A DNA stretch of 64,000 nucleotides from Ndongobacter massiliensis (GTDB lineage: Bacteria > Bacillota > Clostridia > Tissierellales > Peptoniphilaceae): assembly GCF_900120375.1 (NCBI RefSeq), contig NZ_LT635480.1, forward strand, positions 744,001 through 808,000, in the 5' to 3' direction. The position numbers were made by a program, and so were the translations under genes. The notes below the pieces were generated by a model. That model did no database searches. It was given only the letters and a program-made list of their open reading frames with translations, and was not told where the DNA came from. This document shows, piece by piece, positions 25,961 through 33,169 of this stretch; position 1 is the first letter of the stretch; each line of letters starts with the position of its first letter.

Positions 25961-26793
25961 CGCGGCACCCGTTCCAAGGTGAGACGTCCCAATCGTGTTT
26001 TTCGGAAATCGTCGAGCAACGTTTTGGCGGCGCGCTCTTCGTCAATCATCCCGCCGCGCTGCAGGGCACCGGTTTTGCGCCCAATTTCCTGCAATAGTTC
26101 CATCGGATCCGCACCAGCTACGCCATAGCGGTCATATACACGAGCCGCATCCAGTTGCAGCAAATCTTGCAGTAAGGACAGTGCCAATTCCCGAATATCT
26201 AACACTTCGTCGCGAATGGCGCCGGTATACGCCAAATGCAGCGCCTGTCGCTGCTCCAATTTCGGCCACAAGATGCCCGGGGTGTCGAGCAGCAGCAGTT
26301 CTCCGGTCTTAATCCACTGTTTCTGTGTTGTCACGCCGGGTCGATTGCCGACTTTGGCGCTGCGGCGTCCTGCCATGGTGTTAATCCAGGTCGATTTGCC
26401 CGAATTCGGAATTCCGAAAACCAACATGCGCATTTCCTGTTTTGCCATGCCTTTTGCACGACGGCGGGCGCGCTGCTCGGCAGTCAAAGCGCGGGCGGCG
26501 CGCAAAATCTCCGCATAGTTGCGATCCGTGCGCGCATTGAAGGCCAGCGCCATGTGCCGCGACTGCTGGAGGTGTGCAATCCATGCAGTCGTCTCGTTTT
26601 CCTCCGCGAGATCCCTTTTGTTTAGGATGGTCAATAGGGGTTTGCTCTGTGTGATTTTGCGCAATAATTGGTTAACGCCGGATTGCGGAATCCGCGCGTC
26701 GACGATTTCACAGCATACGTCGATTAGCGGCAGCTGTTTTTGAATTTCATCCACCGATTTTTTCATATGACCCGGAAACCAGTTGATCTGCAT
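25957..26793 (-). CDS. rbgA: Ribosome biogenesis GTPase RbgA (YlqF)
   Basis: RbgA is a circularly permuted GTPase that completes 50S assembly. The permuted order is visible: NKRD (G4) near the N-terminus (LLTILNKRDLAEE), then G1 GIPNSGKSTWINTM, then G3 DTPGILWPK. The start WFPGHMKKSVDEI is typical. The protein has 278 residues, normal length. AAAGGAGGCACC precedes ATG 26793. It starts 45 nt after the rplS terminator, with no clear promoter of its own, so it probably depends on read-through. Confidence 0.95.
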   Translation of the reverse strand: MQINWFPGHMKKSVDEIQKQLPLIDVCCEIVDARIPQSGVNQLLRKITQSKPLLTILNKRDLAEENETTAWIAHLQQSRHMALAFNARTDRNYAEILRAARALTAEQRARRRAKGMAKQEMRMLVFGIPNSGKSTWINTMAGRRSAKVGNRPGVTTQKQWIKTGELLLLDTPGILWPKLEQRQALHLAYTGAIRDEVLDIRELALSLLQDLLQLDAARVYDRYGVAGADPMELLQEIGRKTGALQRGGMIDEERAAKTLLDDFRKTRLGRLTLERVPR

Positions 26794-26814
26794 GGTGCCT
26801 CCTTTCCATCGACA

Positions 26815-26838
26815 AAAAAGGCCCTAACGGGCCCTCTT
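26815..26838 (-). terminator. Terminator after rplS
   Basis: On the minus strand GGGCCC/GGGCC around a GTTA loop, extended by A-T and G-T pairs, ends in six T residues directly after the rplS stop codon. Confidence 0.8.
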
Positions 26839-27186
26839 TTAGTAGTTCGTTTTCTCTTTGACCTTGGCGGCTTTGCCCTGACGGTCGCGCAAATAATACA
26901 GGCGAGCGCGACGTACTTTTCCCTGGCGGGTGACCACGAGTTTTTCCACCCGTGGGGAATGGGTCAGGAAGGTTCGCTCCACGCCCACACCGTAGCTGAC
27001 GCGACGCACGGTGAAGGTTTCATTGACCCCGCCGCCCTGCCGTTTAATGCAGGTGCCCTCAAACAACTGGACACGCTCTCTGGAACCCTCTTTAATGCGA
27101 TAGTGAACCTGAAGCGTATCACCCACGCGAAATGCGGGCAAATCCTGCTTCATTTGTTCCTGCTCCAAGTTTCTAATATAGTCCAT
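26839..27186 (-). CDS. rplS: 50S ribosomal protein L19
   Basis: L19 sits at the 30S-50S interface. The 115 residues contain the family core [28 protein letters not shown] (broken by short variations), [17 protein letters not shown] and the basic end [23 protein letters not shown] 27186 has GGAAGGAGG upstream. Its start lies inside the 3' end of trmD (14-nt overlap), so it is coupled to trmD and lacks the separate leader known in some Bacillota. Confidence 0.96.
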   Translation of the reverse strand: MDYIRNLEQEQMKQDLPAFRVGDTLQVHYRIKEGSRERVQLFEGTCIKRQGGGVNETFTVRRVSYGVGVERTFLTHSPRVEKLVVTRQGKVRRARLYYLRDRQGKAAKVKEKTNY

Positions 27187-27889
27187 TTTTTCCTCCTTCC
27201 GACGCTTGGTCGGCATTATATTTTTCATAAAGGTCGGGACGCTTTTTCTTTGTGTTTTCCAAGGCACTTTGCCGTCGCCATGCGGCGATTTCAGCGTGAT
27301 TGCCATTCAAAAGAATCTCCGGCACCGTATAGCCGCGAAAATTGCGCGGTTTCGTATATTCGTCATATTGCAATAGCCCGTCCACATGGGAATCGCTCGC
27401 CGCACTTGCTTCATTGCCCAACACACCTTTTACCCATCGCAAGACCGCATCGATAAGTACCATGGCGGGCAATTCACCGCCGGTCAATACGTAGTCCCCA
27501 ATCGACAATTCTTCATCGATGAAGTGATTCGTCACCCTTGCGTCAATGCCTTCATAGTGTCCACAAAGAAGCACCAGGTGCTCTTCCGAGGCAAGCGCCC
27601 TCGCTTTTTGCTGCGTCAAAACCGGTCCCTGTGGGCTGAGATAAATGACGCGCGCCTGTGGATCGCGCACGGAGTCAATCGCATCAACCACCGGCTGCGG
27701 TCCCATCAGCATCCCCGCAGCGCCGCCGTACACCGTATCATCGACCCGGTGATGACGATCTTCGGAAAAATCCCGGATACACACCGTTCGCATCTCCACC
27801 AGTCCGTTTTGCAGCGCTCTGCCCAACACCCCGTAATTTTGCATAACAGATACGACTTCCGGGAAAAGGGTGAGCACATCAATTTTCAT
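27173..27889 (-). CDS. trmD: tRNA (guanine-N1)-methyltransferase TrmD
   Basis: TrmD methylates G37 of tRNAs to prevent frameshifting. The 238-residue SPOUT-fold protein begins [12 protein letters not shown], has [31 protein letters not shown] and the knot motif [20 protein letters not shown] 27889 is chosen over the upstream TTG; it overlaps rimM by 11 nt. The order rpsP-khpA-rimM-trmD-rplS is the conserved Bacillota ribosome-maturation cluster. Confidence 0.96.
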   Translation of the reverse strand: MKIDVLTLFPEVVSVMQNYGVLGRALQNGLVEMRTVCIRDFSEDRHHRVDDTVYGGAAGMLMGPQPVVDAIDSVRDPQARVIYLSPQGPVLTQQKARALASEEHLVLLCGHYEGIDARVTNHFIDEELSIGDYVLTGGELPAMVLIDAVLRWVKGVLGNEASAASDSHVDGLLQYDEYTKPRNFRGYTVPEILLNGNHAEIAAWRRQSALENTKKKRPDLYEKYNADQASEGGKNGLY

Positions 27890-28382
27890 CAAATAACCCT
27901 TTCATCGGCTCCAATTGCATAGATCCGTTCGCTAGATCCACGTGACGCACGATGGTGCGCAGCGCAGGCACCAGCACTTCCCCCTGCTCGGTACGCACGA
28001 CGTAGACGTCATTCGCCGCATACGAGAGCACATCCGTGAGCGTTCCCAATACTTTTCCGGAAAGATCCTCCACGCGCATTCCGATCAAATCCTTGATGTA
28101 GTAATGCCCGTCTTCTAGTTTTGGGAGTTGCTCTTCCTCCGCGACGAAGAATTTTCCGCGAAGCGATTCGACCTGTTCAATCGAATCCATCTCCTGCAGT
28201 TGGAGAATGCCAAAAAGTCCTTGTCCCCGATAGGACTGTACGCGATAGGTACAATCGGTTCCCTCCAGAATCAAAACGCGATCCTTTGGGAAACGAGCAG
28301 GATTTTCATCGGCAACCCGCACTTTCATCGCACCCTTGAGCCCGTGGGGGGCAATAATTTCCGCAACCGTTACCCTGCTCAT
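27879..28382 (-). CDS. rimM: 16S rRNA processing protein RimM
   Basis: RimM binds S19 and helps mature the 30S head. The 167-residue protein has the N-terminal RimM domain (EIIAPHGLKGAMKVRV) and the C-terminal PRC-barrel (HYYIKDLIGMRVEDLSGKVLG, VPALRTIVRHVDLANGSM). ATG 28382 overlaps the khpA stop by 4 nt; the longer frame upstream lies within khpA and is rejected. Confidence 0.95.
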   Translation of the reverse strand: MSRVTVAEIIAPHGLKGAMKVRVADENPARFPKDRVLILEGTDCTYRVQSYRGQGLFGILQLQEMDSIEQVESLRGKFFVAEEEQLPKLEDGHYYIKDLIGMRVEDLSGKVLGTLTDVLSYAANDVYVVRTEQGEVLVPALRTIVRHVDLANGSMQLEPMKGLFDEN

Positions 28383-28612
28383 TCTTCTGCAATGTCCAGA
28401 CGTACTTTCACATTTTCCTTGATCGCACATGCTTTGAGCACTTGACGCATGGCATTGGCAATGCGTCCCTGTTTTCCGATAACTTTCCCCATATCATGCG
28501 CGTCAACCGACAGCACTAAATTGACAACCCCACCCTCACGAGTTTCTTGCACTTCGACTTTTTCGGGCGAATCCACTAGGCTTTCGGCAAGAGCCTCTAC
28601 GAGCGCTTTCAT
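28379..28612 (-). CDS. khpA: KH domain RNA-binding protein KhpA (YlqC)
   Basis: This 77-residue single-KH protein has the GxxG loop in HDMGKVIGKQGRIANAMRQVL. KhpA works with KhpB (Jag) as an RNA chaperone affecting cell growth and division in Gram-positives. It lies 1 nt after rpsP, with its ribosome site (GAGGC) inside the rpsP end, and overlaps rimM by 4 nt. Confidence 0.93.
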   Translation of the reverse strand: MKALVEALAESLVDSPEKVEVQETREGGVVNLVLSVDAHDMGKVIGKQGRIANAMRQVLKACAIKENVKVRLDIAEE

Positions 28613-28613
28613 T

Positions 28614-29018
28614 TTATGCCTCGTTTTCTTCGTTGCGCGCCGGCTCCGCTTCCGCCTTCGGTTCTTCCTGCTCGACTTCTTCCGCTTCCTTCACTTCTGC
28701 GGGCGCCGTCTCTTTTTCCACCGGCTTCGCGGCGCGTTTCGGCGTCGGCAGCCCTTCGCACACCATGCCTTCCGTCTCCAACACCTTGTAGTTTTCGAAA
28801 AGATGCGCCACGGTATCGGTCGGCTTTGCGCCGTTGGCAATCCATTCCTTGGCTTTGTCGGCATTCACGCGAAACTGACGCGGTCTTGAAATGGGATCAT
28901 AAAATCCGATTTCCTCAATAAAGCGACCATTTCTCGGAGCGCGCGAATCGGCGACGACGATACGATAGAACGGTCTCTTCTTTGCACCCAATCTTTTCAT
29001 ACGAATTTTTACTGCCAT
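28614..29018 (-). CDS. rpsP: 30S ribosomal protein S16 with Ala/Glu-rich C-terminal tail
   Basis: S16 is an early assembly protein of the 30S body. Residues 1-85 are a standard S16 ([50 protein letters not shown]). Beyond that the protein continues to 134 residues with a low-complexity tail rich in Ala, Glu, Pro and Lys, about 45 residues longer than usual. GAGGAGGAAACT precedes ATG 29018. It follows ffh by 15 nt. Confidence 0.95.
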   Translation of the reverse strand: MAVKIRMKRLGAKKRPFYRIVVADSRAPRNGRFIEEIGFYDPISRPRQFRVNADKAKEWIANGAKPTDTVAHLFENYKVLETEGMVCEGLPTPKRAAKPVEKETAPAEVKEAEEVEQEEPKAEAEPARNEENEA

Positions 29019-29033
29019 AGTTTCCTCCTCATT

Positions 29034-30368
29034 TTAGAAAAAGGGATTTTTGAAACGCCCTTTTTTCGCTTTTTTCTGCAATCCACCCATCTGTTTCATC
29101 AATTTTTTTGTCTCTTTGAACTGCTTCAACAGGCGATTGACCACTACGGGGCTCTGCCCCGCACCCTTTGCAATGCGCTCGCGGCGTGACCCGTTGATGA
29201 GGTCGGGATTGCGTCGTTCCTCATCGGTCATAGACGTCAACACGGCTTCGATGCGCAGAAGTTGCTTCTCGTCCGCCTGAAACCCCGCCGGCAGCCGGCT
29301 TCCCACACCGGGGAGCATTTTTAAGAGATCATCCAGCGGGCCCATGTTTTTCATCTGTTGGAGCTGGTCATAAAAATCATTCAAATCGTACTTGGAAGAA
29401 CGAATTTTTCGCTCCATCTCCCGTGCCTGCTCGGCATCAAAGGCTTGTTCAGCGCGCTCAATCAGCGACAGCACATCCCCCATGCCTAAAATGCGGCCGA
29501 CTAGGCGATCCGGGTGAAATTCCTCCAAATCTTCGAGTTTTTCGCCGACGCCCAGAAACTTGATGGGTTTCTTCGTAACCGCGCGCACCGACAGTGCGGC
29601 ACCGCCGCGCGCATCGCCATCCAGCTTGGTCAGCAGGACACCGGTCAACTCGATCGCTTCATTGAACGTCTCCGCGACGTGGACCGCTTCCTGGCCCGTC
29701 ATGGCGTCGATCACCAGCAGGGTTTCCTGCACGGGTACGGCGCTTTTAATCCGCTTGAGTTCCTCCATCAATGCCGTATCGATTTGCAAGCGCCCCGCCG
29801 TATCGATCAGCAGCACATCGTGCCCGGTGCGCTTTGCTTCCGCGTAAGCCGCTTTCGCAATCTCCACCGGATCGACGTCGGTGCCCATGGAAAACACATT
29901 CGCCTGCGCCTGCTTGCCGACGACCTGCAGCTGTTTGACCGCCGCCGGGCGATACACATCACCGGCCGCCAACATCGGACGCTTGCCCTTTCGAATCAGC
30001 CATTTGGCGAGCTTGCCGACGTGCGTCGTTTTTCCGGCGCCCTGCAAGCCGCACAGCATGATAACGGTGGGCGACGTCGAGGCAAAGGTCAATTTCTGAT
30101 TCGGGTCGCTCATCAGCGCCGTCAGCTGTTCCCGTACGATTTTTATGACCATCTGCCCCGGTGTAAGAGATTTCATCACTTCTTCGCCGATACAGCGCTC
30201 TTTGGTCTCTTTCACAAAATCCTTGACGACCTTGTACTGTACGTCCGCTTCCAGCAATGCCAAGCGAATTTCCCGCATGGCAAGATCTACATCTTTTTCG
30301 CTGAGTTTTCCCTTATTGGTCAGTTTGCCCAGTGCATTTTGTAGGCGTCTCGCCAGATTGTCAAACAT
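29034..30368 (-). CDS. ffh: Signal recognition particle protein Ffh
   Basis: Ffh (SRP54) binds signal peptides and with 4.5S RNA targets ribosomes to FtsY at the membrane. The 444 residues have the N domain (MFDNLARRLQNALGKL), the G domain (GLQGAGKTTHVGKLA, DTAGRLQID, TKLDGDARGGAALS), and a C-terminal M domain with an RNA-binding NGSRRERIAKGAG and a methionine-bearing tail (MKQMGG). ATG 30368 has AAAGGGGAC upstream. ylxM ends 19 nt earlier, the usual order. Confidence 0.97.
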   Translation of the reverse strand: MFDNLARRLQNALGKLTNKGKLSEKDVDLAMREIRLALLEADVQYKVVKDFVKETKERCIGEEVMKSLTPGQMVIKIVREQLTALMSDPNQKLTFASTSPTVIMLCGLQGAGKTTHVGKLAKWLIRKGKRPMLAAGDVYRPAAVKQLQVVGKQAQANVFSMGTDVDPVEIAKAAYAEAKRTGHDVLLIDTAGRLQIDTALMEELKRIKSAVPVQETLLVIDAMTGQEAVHVAETFNEAIELTGVLLTKLDGDARGGAALSVRAVTKKPIKFLGVGEKLEDLEEFHPDRLVGRILGMGDVLSLIERAEQAFDAEQAREMERKIRSSKYDLNDFYDQLQQMKNMGPLDDLLKMLPGVGSRLPAGFQADEKQLLRIEAVLTSMTDEERRNPDLINGSRRERIAKGAGQSPVVVNRLLKQFKETKKLMKQMGGLQKKAKKGRFKNPFF

Positions 30369-30387
30369 CTTGTCCCCTTTCCCTGCC

Positions 30388-30732
30388 TTATTCGGCAATG
30401 CGCCGGTCAATCATATCACTTAACCGCGTCGTACACTCCTGCAATGCTTTCGGAGACGGATCGGATTCGAGCCGTTTGATGACGCCCCGCAAAATCTCAT
30501 TTTGCGCCCGAAGCCGCTTCTTGAACCCCAGTTGCCTCTCCATTTCGCGCAGCTTGTTCTCGGAGCGTTGCAGCTGCTCCGATACCGCCTGCTTCGACAC
30601 GGCAAGGTTTGCTGCAATCTCTGTCAGGGATAAATCGTCCAAATAGTACTGCTCCACGACTTCCCGCTGCCGCTCGGTGAGCAGTGCGCCGTATAAATCG
30701 TACAGCATCGCAATTTCGACGTTCGATTCCAC
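30388..30732 (-). CDS. ylxM: YlxM/UPF0122 helix-turn-helix protein
   Basis: A 114-residue sigma70-region-4-like protein: LYDLYGALLTERQREVVEQYYLDDLSLTEIA and NLAVSKQAVSEQLQRSENKL form the helix-turn-helix typical of YlxM. The family is linked to SRP and is nearly always next to ffh or ftsY. I place the start at GTG 30732, which has GGGAGGGACTT upstream and gives the normal length; the longer frame crosses the promoter and is rejected. It is the first gene of the ylxM to rplS operon. Confidence 0.92.
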   Translation of the reverse strand: MESNVEIAMLYDLYGALLTERQREVVEQYYLDDLSLTEIAANLAVSKQAVSEQLQRSENKLREMERQLGFKKRLRAQNEILRGVIKRLESDPSPKALQECTTRLSDMIDRRIAE

Positions 30733-30771
30733 AAGTCCCTCCCTTTCGCATTCCCGAAAGAATCCTGTGCA

Positions 30772-30800
30772 AGTGTACACTGCTTTTTTTATGGTGTCAA
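30772..30800 (-). promoter_or_regulatory. Promoter for ylxM-ffh-rpsP-khpA-rimM-trmD-rplS
   Basis: On the minus strand TTGACA (30795-30800) and TACACT (30772-30777) are 17 nt apart. The -10 is the same variant as at the pyrH promoter. Confidence 0.8.
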
Positions 30801-30816
30801 GTGTTTTTGCTTGACA
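30795..30816. promoter_or_regulatory. Inverted repeat over the divergent ylxM / decarboxylase promoter region
   Basis: TGTCAAG and CTTGACA form a perfect 7-bp inverted repeat with an 8-nt spacer. One arm is the -35 of the minus-strand ylxM promoter. The other is a TTGACA on the plus strand without a well-spaced -10. It may be an operator or two back-to-back -35 boxes. Confidence 0.4.
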
Positions 30817-30848
30817 TCTTTTGTTTCCACTCACACCCGCAAACACGC

Positions 30849-30854
30849 TATAAT
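30849..30854 (+). promoter_or_regulatory. -10 box upstream of the LysA-like gene
   Basis: A perfect TATAAT lies 19 nt before the start codon at 30874. I do not see a good -35 at standard spacing, so an activator may be needed or the start site may differ. Confidence 0.45.
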
Positions 30855-30873
30855 AAACAAAAAGGAGGACAAC

Positions 30874-32109
30874 ATGAACGATCCCGTAATTCGCGCCTGT
30901 GCAGAAAAGTACGACAGTTTCTATCTCTATGACGAGCAAACCATTTCTCGACAGGCGTTCCGCCTGCAAAATGATCTGCCCGGGGTACAGTTTTTGTATT
31001 CGATGAAAGCCAATCCGCATCCCGCCGTATTGCGTACCTTGTTTGCGCAAGGCTTCGGCGCAGATGCAGCAAGTCTGAACGAGGTGTTGCTGGCCCGCGA
31101 CGCCGGACTGCGCAAAGAGCAGATCTATTATTCTGCGCCGGCGAAGACGACGAACGATTTGCGGCGCGCCCTGCCCCATGCGATATTGATTGCCGACAGC
31201 ATGGGCGAATTGGAGCGCCTGCAGGAGATCGCCCGGGAAGAAAACCGCATTTTTTCCATCGGCGTGCGCATTAATCCGAACTTTTCCTTTGACGGCGGGC
31301 CCGGATTGCCGACAAAATTTGGCATCGATGAGGAAGCACTCTTCTTCTATCTGGAGCGCGGACGTTCCTTTCCGAATTTGAAAATCGACGGGCTACACGT
31401 GCACCTGCACAGCCAAGAACTGGATGCCGCGGTGTTGACGCGCTACTACAAAAATCTTCTGCTGCTTTGTGACCGCTTTGCCGTGGCGGTGAAACGCCCG
31501 ATTGCCTTTCTCAATATGGGATCCGGGATCGGTATCCCGTATGCTCCGGAGGAACAGGAAGTCGACACCGCTCAATTAGGACAGTCCCTTGCCGCAATGC
31601 TCCCAGATTTTCGCAAGCGGTTCCCGACGACAAAAATTTTGATCGAAACCGGGCGTTATGTCGTCGGAGATGCGGGCATTTACGTGACAAAGATCATTGA
31701 CCGAAAGACCTCACGCGGAAAAACGTATTTGCTGTTAAAAAATACATTGAACGGCTTTCTGCGCCCTGCGCTTTCGTTCGCGGTGGAAAAAGCTGCCCGC
31801 GGTGCCATAGACATGACGGAGCCGTTTTATACCGGAAAAAACACATTCCAACTGTATACTTTCAAAAATGAGCCGGATACCGAGCATGTGACGCTGGTCG
31901 GCAATCTTTGTGCCGCCACCGACCAGATTGCCGAAGACATTTTACTGCCGCGGCTCGTTCCGGGCGATCTCATCGCGGTAAACCACGCCGGTGCCTATGC
32001 GGCGATTTTATCTCCGATGCAGTTTTCATCCCAGGAAAAGCCCGTGGAATTGTTTCTGAAGAGAGACGGGACGATTTTGGAACCCGCGCAAATGCAGGGA
32101 TTGTCCTGA
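30874..32109 (+). CDS. PLP-dependent decarboxylase, LysA/ornithine decarboxylase fold III type
   Basis: This 411-residue enzyme has an alanine-racemase-like barrel with the cofactor lysine in FLYSMKANPHP (Lys45), a GLHVHLHSQ strand, a glycine-rich phosphate-binding loop (NMGSGIGIPY), IETGRYVVGDAG, and the C-terminal LCAATDQIAED in place of the usual cysteine-containing substrate motif, followed by NHAGAYAAILSPMQF. This places it with diaminopimelate decarboxylase and siderophore-type relatives such as SbnH; the substrate cannot be fixed from sequence. AAAGGAGGACAAC precedes ATG 30874. It stands alone between divergent ylxM and convergent ftsY with no lysine-pathway neighbours. Confidence 0.85.
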   Translation: MNDPVIRACAEKYDSFYLYDEQTISRQAFRLQNDLPGVQFLYSMKANPHPAVLRTLFAQGFGADAASLNEVLLARDAGLRKEQIYYSAPAKTTNDLRRALPHAILIADSMGELERLQEIAREENRIFSIGVRINPNFSFDGGPGLPTKFGIDEEALFFYLERGRSFPNLKIDGLHVHLHSQELDAAVLTRYYKNLLLLCDRFAVAVKRPIAFLNMGSGIGIPYAPEEQEVDTAQLGQSLAAMLPDFRKRFPTTKILIETGRYVVGDAGIYVTKIIDRKTSRGKTYLLLKNTLNGFLRPALSFAVEKAARGAIDMTEPFYTGKNTFQLYTFKNEPDTEHVTLVGNLCAATDQIAEDILLPRLVPGDLIAVNHAGAYAAILSPMQFSSQEKPVELFLKRDGTILEPAQMQGLS

Positions 32110-32120
32110 ATTTTTACAAT

Positions 32121-32197
32121 AAAAAGGCTGTGGTTTCACAACGCCTCCCTTCGGATGGTTTGTCCAAGATTCGTTCCAGGCGCAACCGCAGCCTTTT
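32121..32197. terminator. Long bidirectional terminator between the LysA-like gene and ftsY
   Basis: AAAAAGGCTGTGGTT at 32121-32135 pairs with AACCGCAGCCTTTT at 32184-32197 (one G-T wobble on one strand). The 48-nt interior can pair further (CGCCT/AGGCG). T runs occur on both strands, suiting the convergent genes. Confidence 0.7.
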
Positions 32198-32209
32198 CTG
32201 TGCAAATTC

Positions 32210-33130
32210 TTATTCAAACAAAGCGCGTACAAAATCATCCGAATCAAAGGGGCGCAAATCCTCGACGCTTTCGCCAATGCCGATGAATTTTACCGGCACG
32301 CCGCACTCCATTTGCAGCGGAAATACGACGCCGCCCTTCGCCGTTCCGTCCAATTTTGTCAAAACCAGCCCCGTCAGAGAAGCCACCTCCGAAAATGCCT
32401 GCGCCTGCGCAATGGCATTCTGTCCGGTGGTCGCATCCAGCACGAGGAGTGTTTCACGATTTGCCTCTCCAAATTCCCGGTCAATGATCCGATTGATCTT
32501 TTCTAACTCGTTCATAAGATTCTTTTTATTGTGCAAACGCCCCGCCGTATCGCAAAGCAGTACATCGATATTGCGCGCACGCGCCGCCGCAATCGCATCG
32601 TACACGACCGAAGCGGGATCCGCTCCTTCGTCGCGCTTAATAATGGGGACATCCGCACGTTTTGCCCACAGATCCAGTTGATCGATGGCCGCAGCGCGGA
32701 AGGTATCCGCCGCCGCCAGCAACACGGCATATCCATCTTTTTTCAGACGCGCCGCCAGTTTCCCGATCGTCGTTGTCTTGCCCACGCCGTTGACCCCGAT
32801 GACTAAAATGACCGTCGGCGTCCCTTTTTGCACGCAAAGGGCATTTTCTACATTTTTCTTTGCCAAATTCTCACGCAGCACCTCAACGAGCGCGGCGCGC
32901 ACACCGGCAACCTCTCGGATATGTTCCTCGCCCACTTTTTCACGCAAATCGTCGATCAGCTGCATCGTGGCATCGACCCCAATGTCTGCAGAAATTAAAA
33001 ACTCCTCCAGTTCGTCAAATAAGTCATCGTCAATATCCGCGCGTCCACGAAATAAATTGTCCATCGCATCGCTGAAACTGCGCCGCGTTTTCTTAAGCCC
33101 TTCTTTAAGCGATTGAAATAAGGAAAACAT
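32210..33130 (-). CDS. ftsY: SRP receptor FtsY
   Basis: FtsY is the membrane-docking GTPase for the SRP. The 306-residue protein has a short N-terminal region without the long acidic A domain, an N domain (ELEEFLISADIGVDATMQLI), and a G domain with GVNGVGKTTTIGKLA, DTAGRLHNK, TKLDGTAKGG and GIGESVEDLRPF. AAGGGGGGATT precedes ATG 33130. It lies 39 nt after smc, the end of the plsX-acpP-rnc-smc-ftsY cluster. Confidence 0.97.
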   Translation of the reverse strand: MFSLFQSLKEGLKKTRRSFSDAMDNLFRGRADIDDDLFDELEEFLISADIGVDATMQLIDDLREKVGEEHIREVAGVRAALVEVLRENLAKKNVENALCVQKGTPTVILVIGVNGVGKTTTIGKLAARLKKDGYAVLLAAADTFRAAAIDQLDLWAKRADVPIIKRDEGADPASVVYDAIAAARARNIDVLLCDTAGRLHNKKNLMNELEKINRIIDREFGEANRETLLVLDATTGQNAIAQAQAFSEVASLTGLVLTKLDGTAKGGVVFPLQMECGVPVKFIGIGESVEDLRPFDSDDFVRALFE

Positions 33131-33169
33131 AATCCCCCCTTCTTACAAGTTCGATGAAAGGATGCTGCA

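Noticed and set aside
30733-31179. A longer N-terminus for the ylxM frame
   Set aside because: It would cross the ylxM promoter and the antisense decarboxylase start; GTG 30732 gives the family length.
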